A stretch of 64,000 nt of DNA from the NCBI RefSeq assembly GCF_046630445.1, contig NC_092333.1, positions 711,899,001 to 711,963,000 on the forward strand, written 5' to 3'. The stretch is from Rutidosis leptorrhynchoides (lineage: Eukaryota; Streptophyta; Magnoliopsida; Asterales; Asteraceae). Positions 54,501 through 64,000 of this stretch are shown piece by piece. Position 1 is the first letter of the stretch. Each line of letters begins with the position of its first letter. The notes beneath the pieces are model-generated. The model was not told where the DNA came from. It made no database searches and was given only the letters and a program-made list of their open reading frames with translations. A program made the position numbers and the translations under genes.

Positions 54501-57500
54501 GAAGTTAAAATTGATTAGTCATACATGACATAATCAAGAGTAGAATCCCATGCTAGTTCCTATTGGTATATACTATATACTTATAGTAAGTACGTTTTGA
54601 AGCTGTGTATAATACGGGTAAGAATACGACTAGAATTCTTGATGAAAGAAAAGAATGGAAAAGTAACTGTAACCATTTTCGTTAAGTATGAGTGTTTTGA
54701 TATATGTCTTGAAGTCTTCCAAAAGTATTTTAATACATCTAAATACACTATATGTATATACATTTTAACTGAGTCGTTAAGTTATCGTTAGTCGTTACAT
54801 GTAAGTGTTGTTTTGAAACCTTTAAGTTAACGATCTCAATTAATGTTGTTAACCCATTGTTTATTATATCTAATGAGATGTTAAATTATTATATTATCAT
54901 GATATTATGATATATTAATATATCTTAATATGATATATATACATTTAAATGTCGTTACAACGATAATCGTTACATATATGTCTCGTTTCGAAATCCTTAA
55001 GTTAGTAGTCTTGTTTATATGTATATAACTCATTGTTAATATACTTATGGAGATACTTACTTATCATAATCTCATGTTAACCATATGTATATCCATATAT
55101 ATATCGTCATGTCATTTTTACAAGTTTTAACGTTAGTGAATCGCCGGTCAACTTGGGTGGTCAATTGTCTATATGAAACATATTTCAATTAATCAAGTCT
55201 TAACAAGTTTGATTGCTTAACATGTTGGAAACATTTAATCATGTAAATATCAATCTCAATTAATATATATAAACATGGAAAAGTTCGGGTCACTACAGTA
55301 ACCGACATTAACAAGATGCATATATAAGAATATCTCCATCATTCCAGGACACCCTTCGGATATGATATAAATTTCGAAGTACTAAAGCATCCGGTACTTT
55401 GGATGGGGTTTGTTAGGCCCAATAGATCTATCTTTAGGATTTGCGTCAATTAGGGTGTCTGTTCCCTAATTCTTAGATTACCAGACTTAATAAAAATGGG
55501 CATATTCGATTTCGATAATTCAACCATAGAATGTAGTTTCACGTACTTGTGTCTATTTTGTAAATTATTTATAAAACCTGCATGTATTCTCATCCCAAAA
55601 ATATTAGATTTTAAAAGTGGGACTATAACTCACTTTCACAGATTTTTACTTCGTCGGGAAGTAAGACTTGGCCACTGGTTGATTCACGAACCTATAACAA
55701 TATATACATATATATCAAAGTATGTTCAAAATATATTTACAACACTTTTAATATATTTTGATGTTTTAAGTTTATTAAGTCAGTTGTCCTCGTTAGTAAC
55801 CTACAACTAGTTGTCCACAGTTAGATGTACAGAAATAAATCGATAAATATTATCTTGAATCAATCCACGACCCAGTGTATACGTATCTCAGTATTGATCA
55901 CAACTCAAACTATATATATTTTGGAATCAACCTCAACCCTGTATAGCTAACTCCAACATTCACATATAGAGTGTCTATGGTTGTTCCGAAATATATATAG
56001 ATGTGTTGACATGATAGGTCGAAACATTGTATACGTGTCTATGGTATCTCAAGATTACATAATATACAATACAAGTTGATTAAGTTATGGTTGGAATAGA
56101 TTTGTTACCAATTTTCACGTAGCTAAAATGAGAAAAATTATCCAATCTTGTTTTACCCATAACTTCTTCATTTTAAATCCGTTTTGAGTGAATCAAATTG
56201 CTATGGTTTCATATTGAACTCTATTTTATGAATCTAAACAGAAAAAGTATAGGTTTATTGTTGAAAAAATAAGTTACAAGTCAGTTTTGTAAAGGTAGTC
56301 ATTTCAGTCGAAAGAACGACGTCTAGATGACCATTTTAGAAAACATACTTTCACTTTGAGTTTAACCATAATTTTTGGATATAGTTTCATGTTCATAATA
56401 AAAATCATTTTCCCAGAATAACAAATTTTAAATCAAAGTTTATCATAGTTTTTAATTAACTAACCCAAAACAGCCCGCGGTGTTACTACGACGGCGTAAA
56501 TCCGGTTTTACGGTATTTTTCGTGTTTCCAGGTTTTAAATCATTAAGTTGGCATATCATATAGATATATAACATGTGTTTAGTTGATTTTAAAAGTCAAG
56601 TTAGAAGGATTAACTTTTATTTGCGAACAACTTTAGAATTAACTAAACTATGTTCTAGTGATTACAAGTTTAAACCTTCGAATAAGATAGCTTTATATGT
56701 ATGAATCGAATGATGTTATGAACATCATTACTACCTCAAGTTCCTTGGATAAACCTACTGGAAATTAGAAAAATAGATCTAGCTTCAAAGGATCCTTGGA
56801 TGGCTTGAAAGTTCTTGAAGCAGAATCATGACACGAAAACAATTTCAAGTAAGATTTCCACTCGAAATAAGATTGTTATAGTTATAGAAATTGAATTAAA
56901 GTTTGAATATGATTATTACCTTGTATTAGAAAGATAACCTACTGTAAGTAACAAAGGTTTCTTAATCTTGGATGATTACTTGGAATGGATTTAGAAAACT
57001 TGGAAGTAAACTTGCAATCTTGGAAGTATTCTTGATTTTATGAAACTAGAACTTTTGGAATTTATGAAGAACACTTAGAACTTGAAGATAGAACTTGAGA
57101 GAGATCAATTAGATGAAGAAAATTGAAGAATGAAAGTGTTTGTAGGTGTTTTTGGTCGTTGGTGTGTGGATTAGATATAAAGGATATGTAATTTTGTTTT
57201 CATGTAAATAAGTCATGAATGATTACTCATATTTTTGTAATTTTATGAGATATTTCATGCTAGTTGCCAAATGATGGTTCCCACATGTGTTAGGTGACTC
57301 ACATGGGCTGCTAATAGCTGATCATTGGAGTGTATATACCAATAGTACATACATCTAAAAGCTGTGTATTGTACGAGTACGAATACGGGTGCATACGAGT
57401 AGAATTGTTGATGAAACTGAACGAGGATGTAATTGTAAGCATTTTTGTTAAGTAGAAGTATTTTGATAAGTGTCTTGAAGTCTTTCAAAAGTGTATGAAT

Positions 57501-58240
57501 ACATATTAAAATACTACATGTATATACAGTTTAACTGAGTCGTTAAGTCATCGTTAGTCGTTACATGTAAATGTTGTTTTGAAACCTTTAGGTTAACGAT
57601 CTTGTTGAATGTTGTTAACCCATTGTTTATTATAACAAATGAGATGTTAAATTGTTATATTATCATGATATTATGATATATAATATATCTTAGTATGATA
57701 TATATACAGTTAAATGTCGTTACAACGATAATCGTTACATATATGTCTCGTTTCGAAATCATTAAGTTAGTAGTCTTATTTTTACATATGTATTTCATTG
57801 TTAATACACTTAATAATATATTTACTTATCATTTAACATAATTAACCAAGTGTATCAATATCTTAATATGATTCATATGTACCTAGTAAGACGTTGTTAT
57901 AACGATAATCGTTATATATATCGTTTTCGAGTTTCTTAAATTAATAGTCTCATTTTTATGTATATAACTCATTGTTAAAATACCTAATGAGATACATACT
58001 TATAATAAAATCATGTTAAGTATATATATAACCATATATATGTCATCGTATAGTTTTTATAAGTTTTAACGTTCGTGAATCACCGGTCAACATGGGTGGT
58101 CAATTGTCTATATGAAACCTATTTCAATTAATCAAGTCTTAACAAGTTTGATTGCTTAACATGTTGGAAACACTTAATCATGTAAATAACAATTTCATTT
58201 AATATATATATATAAACATGGAAAAGTTCGGGTCACTACA
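51537..58240 (-). mobile_element. Family A solo LTR, antisense, inside element 4's LTR
   Basis: Pieces 51537-52039 and 55303-58240 make a full-length LTR of about 3.44 kb. Target duplication TTCGT at 51532-51536 and 58241-58245. No internal region is present. It is itself split by a second solo LTR. Confidence 0.93.
52040..55297 (-). mobile_element. Second family A solo LTR, antisense, nested in the first
   Basis: 3258 bp from TGAAATGTCCC to GTCACTACA. Target duplication GTAAC at 52035-52039 and 55298-55302. The stretch 54200-54600 differs strongly from other family A copies, so it is a subfamily variant. Frames inside are LTR shadows. Confidence 0.93.
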
Positions 58241-58272
58241 TTCGTCCATATGGATTTGGAGCGATCGTCACA

Positions 58273-58289
58273 GTTGGTATCAGAGCGTT
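58273..58289 (+). other. Element 4 primer-binding site (tRNA-Met)
   Basis: GTTGGTATCAGAGCG follows the LTR end TCGTCACA. The leader after it contains GGATGCATTAGTAAGTCTGG, as in elements 1-3. Confidence 0.88.
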
Positions 58290-58655
58290 GGTCCTAGTGA
58301 ACCAGGTCTTGCATTAGTGTATCTAACTGATAGTTGTTAGGATGCATTAGTAAGTCTGGACTTCGACTGTGTCTGCATGTCAAAAGTTTTGCCTATTATT
58401 TCTTGTCGGAAATTACCTGTCTATCATCTTAAGTCTAAACGAGTCTTATTGCATTGATTGCATAGATAGAGTATAGACAAAATTCATATCTTGGCATATC
58501 TATTACAGTAAACTTTGCCTGACATCTTTCGTAAAATCCTCCGTAACTTATGGGATTATGGTATTATAAATACATATGTAAACTATGTATTGAGGAGTAC
58601 CAAATTAGTCCTATAATCTATTTCATTCCAAAAATATTTTCCTTGATTACACAAA

Positions 58656-59090
58656 ATGGATCCTGTATCTAGTTCAAATTCCTTAGATTCCGACAGCTAT
58701 TCCGATATGGATTTCCACTCAAGTTCCGAAAACAGCGTAACCGGAATGGATCAACCAAGTAGCCATCATCTATTCTGGATGAATTGGGGATGGGTTCGTA
58801 ATCTACTTAATCATTGGAGACAAGAAGAAGGCGATCCCTTCCATCCACCACATTCACCTCTTGGCGAAGAACCCGAATCACTTACCGGCGAACCTGTTCG
58901 TAACACCATTTTCACCCTCATTTTCAGAACAGCTCGCAACGACTACGTAATATCCAATATTGTAAATCTTATTCATCTGCTTGTCCGAACTGCCAATCAT
59001 CCGGGGGTAGTAGAAGAAGTCAACGAGCTTCGTGCTCGGGTAGTGGCTTTGGAGAATATGGTGCAAGGGTTACGAACACCAGCAGCATAA
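58656..59090 (+). CDS. Small conserved coiled-coil protein of element 4
   Basis: 144 codons, intact. It has the same plan as element 3's ORF: a Ser/Asp-rich start, the conserved SHHLFWMNWGWVRN and HWRQEEGDPF block, LTGEPVR, then the heptad stretch VNELRARVVALENMV and a Pro/Ala end. There are no stops or frameshifts even though element 4 looks older and is disrupted by two insertions. No known family is recognised. It is likely the element's only protein. Confidence 0.7.
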   Translation: MDPVSSSNSLDSDSYSDMDFHSSSENSVTGMDQPSSHHLFWMNWGWVRNLLNHWRQEEGDPFHPPHSPLGEEPESLTGEPVRNTIFTLIFRTARNDYVISNIVNLIHLLVRTANHPGVVEEVNELRARVVALENMVQGLRTPAA

Positions 59091-60138
59091 CTGGTACCAA
59101 CATCATCAACACCAACAGTACCATTACCACCACCAACAATAACATCCCCATCACACACCTCAACATCACAATCTGTACCTCGGATATCAACATCATACGC
59201 ACCATAGATACCAAGGAGTACCAACAACAATAAACGATGAAGTATTGATTCATAACTTCATCGGAGAAACATTCTACGGCGATTATGTAATTTCTAAAGT
59301 TTAGAGATTATCTATTCTAGCCTTAATCATAAATCAGATAGAGTAGAACCCCTGATCGGAATGGTGTATGATTTACAAACTAGACTTGTTATATCACAAC
59401 ATCAACAGTACCGTCTGCATCGTCAGCACCAGCAGCATCTGCTACATCACAAGCTCCGTCAGTTCAAGAAAGCATCGTGGACATCATTACGAGTCAACAA
59501 CGAGTTTATAGTATCAATGAGTTATGAAGTATTAACTCAATTCCTCTAAAGAATTTATATGTATATCTTATATATATAAATTTTAAAACCATTATAAATC
59601 TTTTCCCACTAAGCTATTATGTATGAATTGAAAAAGGGTAAATATTACTTGGTTAAATTCATATTATTAATATGCTATGATATACATCCTTCGATAACAA
59701 CTTAACCTTCGTTAACTACAATCTCTATTTCAACTCAATGAATTCCATTTCTTAATAAACCAAGTGTATTATTCAATTACATAATTGATTTACATTTTCA
59801 TTTTCGATGTACTCGAAACTATCCAGAAAACATCATCTGTACCTTGCAAAGTTCACAAGAGTTCCACGAGCACCAACATCCTTCACCGAGGAATATCAAT
59901 AAGAATAAATAATGAAGTATCGATTACATTAGCGAAATACTCCGCAAAGATTATGTAATCTTTAATATTTTAGAGATTAATCATTTCTAAGTCAAGCCGA
60001 AAATCAAATGAGCTTAATATGATATTAACTCATTAAATCTGTATTACATTTGAAGAAAAATATACATACATATATTTTCATAAAGACGGTAATAAAAATT
60101 CTTTGTACAAAGTATTAATTGTGAAAAAAAAAAATTAA

Positions 60139-60155
60139 CAGGTAGGTAATACCTG
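60139..60155 (+). other. Hairpin CAGGTA-GGTAA-TACCTG (element 4)
   Basis: At the site matching the CGGGTA/TACCCG hairpins, both stem arms changed together (G:C to A:T at the second pair), which keeps the stem. Confidence 0.7.
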
Positions 60156-61540
60156 AGAAATATTTGAGTTCACAATTAATATGTTACACAGTACATTATT
60201 CGATTATTCAATAATCATTAACTACACTACTTTCACAACGCTATACATTCGTTCATAGAAATCTAAACAACTATTCTTATTCAAATTCAATTACATATTC
60301 TGATAGAACAGAATCCAAGTCAAGATTTAACAAATGACATCACTCTTAGATCTCTACATCTTTCAAAGCAATACTTTGACTTCAAAACTGTGCTAGAACA
60401 TCACTTCTATTCATAAACCCAGGAAAAAAAATTGTATCGTTCAAAATTCTAGAACATTATATGTATCTTGACAATTACAATCTTCATGTAAACCCTTCAA
60501 ACTTTTGAAAAAACCTCGGATTGATAACCGACGATTCGGTTATGATAACTTTGAATTCTGATGAAGCAGCAAAAACTGTAAACGACCTTAACAGCCAAAA
60601 GTTTGATGATAAAGAATAATGTGTTGGCAAAGCTCAGAAAAAGAGAAGGTTTGGAACTGGAAAACGGATTGAGCAAAGTATGAAGGAGGCTGTGGATAAA
60701 TCACAAAGACTAAACCTGCCTTCAAAGAATCCAAATGATTCAGTATCTGCTGAAGCCATTAACGAATACCTTGCTTCCGAATCTAAACCCTTGAGGACAA
60801 TATTCTTCATCATCCTCTGATATTAGAAATTCTAAGATATCATCGTATCTTTCATTATAAATATCCTCCATATTTCTGGAGATAATTCCATAATCATTCT
60901 TATCGGAAATCAATTTTCTCCTTGCGATATCTGTGTAACATCATAAAAGAAACTATTTTAGTTTCTAAATTCTGAAACCTTCGAGTTTAAAATATGAATA
61001 TTTTTGAAGTAGTGTTGGGAGCTGAAGCATGAGTTAGTATAATATAATGACACTTGATCAACGTGATTATATTACAGTAAGTCATGCTGAGTTTCTAATG
61101 GAACTTGATAAAGGTTCACAGATCACACCCTCATCATGAACCATGTTACATAACTCTTTTATTCTATTTAACCTCTAAACATATCAAGAAAATATTTTTC
61201 TTGATGATTCGGTCTTTTCCGGATATTCTGGTAATTTGACAAATCAAGATCGTGCCATTACGATTACCTTCTCAGAACATTAACTATGTTCATCCAAAAC
61301 TCCATACCTACGAATTCTAGACCATTACAAGAGATGCCTAATCGTAAGAAGAAGAAACGAAGGGACAAAGCTTCGAAATAGAAATTGGAGTATAAATCGC
61401 AGCAAATAGGAGGGAGTATTAACTGTGAATGACAATGATTATAGAAGACAGAAGTAGGAACATCGAAATATAAGGGTAGATATAAAGCCCGATAATAAAC
61501 CCGAAATTACAAACCGTGTATATCAGTGCTGATATTGCTC

Positions 61541-61842
61541 TAAACATACATATTATTCGACGCAATATCACTCATATTTCATAGGTTTTTATCTTCTACG
61601 AAGACATTCAATGCGCATTTCACGAGAAAAACGATAAAGGTAGACAAGAGTTTGTTATTTGAAGATTCGACGATAAAACGATCGTTTTAACCAGATTTAT
61701 ATCAAGAAACGTTTATCCGAATGAAAGTACAAGATGAAAGAAGAAAAGAGTTCAAATGTATAGTGCCAAGACAGTACACGTCAACACGAGATCAACAAAG
61801 AACAAATGAAGAAGAAAAATCAAGAAAACTGGAAATTTGCCT
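61541..61842. other. Unassigned stretch between element 4 and the next LTR
   Basis: No similarity to element 3 and no gene. It may be the left part of the following LTR element or spacer. Confidence 0.4.
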
Positions 61843-61922
61843 TACACGAATCGTGTACTATTACACGAATCGTGTAATATCTCTAGTCATACACGATTCG
61901 TGTATATATACCCGATTCGGGT
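61843..61922. repeat. Cluster of four odd palindromes (TACACGAATCGTGTA type)
   Basis: TACACGAATCGTGTA at 61843-61857 and 61862-61876, its complement form TACACGATTCGTGTA at 61890-61904, and ACCCGATTCGGGT at 61910-61922. Confidence 0.85.
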
Positions 61923-61924
61923 AA

Positions 61925-63869
61925 TGTTAGGCCTCAACAGTTTCCAGAACGTGCAAAAAGCTGGCGGCTGCTTTATTATTTTTTATACTACTTTTGGCTA
62001 GTGCTGCAAGTAATGGACGAATAATCATCAAAACACTCAGCAATTGGACAGTCTTTTTGACTAAATTAAGCTCAACTACTACTTCTATTCAAGCATAAAT
62101 ACGGAGTACTATCAACAGACACAAGAGAGAATATTACAACACATTTACAACACAAGTTTATTATAGTTAAATTATTGTCAATTTTATTACGCTGTAAAAA
62201 TAGTTTCAACTATTAAGGGGGTATTGTTCGTGATTAAGGGTATTATTGTACGCGTGAAAGGGGTGTTATTATTGTAATTTTTCTACCATTTGAAGTTAAT
62301 GCAAGTGAAGGTATTTTAGTAAGTTTACTCTGTTAAAATTAGTGTTATTATTATGCTTGCATATCTATATTTTTATGTCTCCCCTAGTGTAATGGATAGT
62401 TAAATTTCTCTAGTGTTTGCTTAAATGTAGAGCCCCTAGTGAAATGGATTGTTACCATTAGTAAAGTTAAAATGTAACTTTAGTATTTTTAATATTGAGC
62501 CTAGTTAAAAGAACCATTCTTATGTAATTAGGTATTTAACCCTTGTCACTTAATTTAGTAAATTTAAATAACGAAAGTTATATTTATTTACCTAAATTAA
62601 GCTTCAACATTAAAAATGATCTAGACGAATTTATGGATAAGTTATTGACACCAATTTAGAAATAAACTTCGGTGGTTTGGGTGATATCAATAAATTACAT
62701 GAAAGTGAAATTATAAAAAGGGAAACCGTTATAATTTGGGTAATGGCGAAAGTCAAAACTAGGCTAGGTCTCAATTTAAATACTTAGGGATTAGTAACTT
62801 TCTAAAAAGAATCCGATGAAAATTAGATTTTATTTAGTTAAGTTGTAACTTTATATTTTTTTCGAGAGAAAAATGTAAAGTTTGATACTAGAACATTTTA
62901 ATAGGGCGTAAAACTTAAGACAATCCATGGACCTAGGGGTGATACAATTAAGTAAACACTTCCCATTTATCTTATTTTTACTTCTTATAAAAGTTTTATC
63001 TTTATTATTTACGAATTTCAAGTTTAAAATATATAAAAATACATAAAAATAACTAATTTTCGAAATAGTAATCTGTCCCATAATTTAAACCTTACACGAA
63101 TCGTGTACTCCTACACGAATCGTGTAGGCCTTGACGCGGCTACAGTACCAGCTAGGGTAAAAATTAGGGTTTTGATTAATTAATTATTTATAATTTAGGT
63201 TATTAGTTATTTAATTATTATAATTAGGTTATTTATTATATAATTAGTTTTAATTAAGTATAAAATACAAAAAATACATGTTTTAATCCTAAAATTAGTA
63301 TTAATCATTATAGGTTTATAAATTGTAATTAGTTTATAATTAGTAAATTAATTAAATTCCTTTTAATTTGTATTAGTTTTATTAAAAATGCATTTTAGTT
63401 AAATTAATTAAGTTTATATAATTTTTGCTTAAAACAAAAATCTAAATATATAGTTTTATTAAAAATTACTATTTTACTAATTACCATTTAGTAACATAAT
63501 TAATGCATCATAATTATTTTATTTTCATTTAGTTTCTTTTTAAGTTAATTATTGTAATCTTGTAATTTTAATTAGTAAATTAGTTAAGTTATTTGCTTTT
63601 ACTGTTACTATAAATTGCCTAATCCAAAACCCCACTTTAATTAAGTTTGACATCAAAGACTATTAAAAAGAAAACCATTAAACACTCCATCTCCCTGTGG
63701 AACGAATCGGATTTACCAACAAACTAAACTACACGGATAGGACTAGTTGCCTATATATATGTGTGAAATCAACCTAAAATCTATAAAATACCACATATAC
63801 AATAAATCAATTCGTGTAACAAAACAACTCAAATCCGTTCATAAATAAAGGTCTCGATCCAGCACATCA
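61925..63869 (+). mobile_element. LTR of an Athila-type Ty3-gypsy element (left edge uncertain)
   Basis: The right end, CAGCACATCA, is fixed by the primer site that follows. TGTTAGGCC at 61925 is one possible start (about 1.9 kb), but the palindrome cluster just before it may belong to the same LTR. No coding sequence is seen. The rest of the element lies beyond the window. Confidence 0.55.
63093..63126. repeat. Second TACACGAATCGTGTA pair
   Basis: Copies at 63093-63107 and 63112-63126, followed by GGCCTTGACGCGGCTACAG. Confidence 0.85.
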
Positions 63870-63874
63870 ACTTT

Positions 63875-63892
63875 TTGGCGCCGCTGCCGGGG
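63875..63892 (+). other. Athila-type primer-binding site
   Basis: TGGCGCCGCTGCCGGGGA closely matches the primer site of plant Athila elements (TGGCGCCGTTGCCGGGGA, tRNA-Asp type). It follows ACTTT after the LTR. The internal region runs off the window end with no frame visible. Confidence 0.8.
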
Positions 63893-64000
63893 ACTTGGCA
63901 GTTAAATAAATAGATAATTTTTCTGATTCGTAGTAGTAGTTGGATTTGTACGTGGACCGGGTTGTTGGATCACCAATTTTATTGGTCTTTGAAGGATCCT

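Larger units (their letters stand above)
49996..58272 (+). repeat. Element 4, 5' LTR (1.57 kb), split by antisense solo LTRs
   Basis: Pieces 49996-51536 and 58246-58272. It starts TGTGATGATCCGG, like element 3's TGTCCCGACCCGG, and ends GATCGTCACA before a primer site. It contains four TGCTACAG motifs (50344-50415), (AT)41, two ATGCGATCGCAT palindromes, a TATA box, (ATT)n, and the same AGCATGTTTTATTCTCAGGT and CTTCCGCTGT blocks as the other LTRs. Confidence 0.88.
58273..61540 (+). mobile_element. Element 4 internal region, non-autonomous relative of element 3
   Basis: Collinear in patches with element 3's 23781-27080: leader, small ORF, hairpin, the conserved block at 61017-61102 and the AGCCCGATAA stretch near 61487. 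Similarity is lost after about 61530 and no polypurine region is found, so the 3' part is missing or lies beyond a later insertion. Apart from the small ORF it is non-coding. Confidence 0.8.

Overview
The window is plant nuclear DNA, most likely from a eudicot and perhaps an asterid or Asteraceae (the lineage is inference). Two ordinary host genes sit among stacked LTR retrotransposons. The host genes are a split plastid-type diaminopimelate decarboxylase gene (minus strand, 44494-49396, eight exons whose joints and frames I followed base by base) and an intronless KIB1-4/DUF295 beta-propeller gene (plus strand, 42665-43801). The rest is transposable elements and short intergenic DNA.

Left block, 1-39128. 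This is a four-layer nest of Tekay/Del-type Ty3-gypsy (chromovirus) elements, and every inner insertion is closed by a 5-bp target duplication. Element 1 runs from before base 1 to 39128. A solo LTR of the same family lies antisense in its 3' LTR (9032-36589, GTATA). Complete element 2 (10084-34222, AATAT) lies inside that solo LTR. A gag-pol-less element 3 (20380-31066, GTTAT) lies inside the 3' LTR of element 2. Family A LTRs are about 3.42 kb. Elements 1 and 2 carry, between the primer-binding site and gag, two extra reading frames: an acidic protein and an intact F-box protein of the At2g35280-like type. Element 2 also has one uninterrupted 1525-codon gag-pol frame. Element 1's gag-pol has two stop codons and a lost RT aspartate, yet its F-box frame is open.

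Middle, 39129-49995. A LINE 3' end with a poly-A tail is followed by a non-autonomous Helitron (minus strand) that stops about 50 bp before the KIB-like start codon. Then comes the decarboxylase gene, whose intron 5 has swallowed a decayed Ty1-copia fragment.

Right block, 49996-64000. Element 4 is an older relative of element 3. Its 1.57-kb LTR is split by a family A solo LTR (51537-58240, TTCGT), which is itself split by another one (52040-55297, GTAAC). The window ends in a different LTR followed by an Athila-type primer-binding site.

Two threads may be new. One is the F-box plus acidic gene pair upstream of gag in a chromovirus. The other is a set of short RNA-like hairpins shared by the coding and non-coding elements, two of which show paired (covarying) base changes. 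These are candidates for packaging or processing signals that would let elements 3 and 4 use proteins from autonomous partners.
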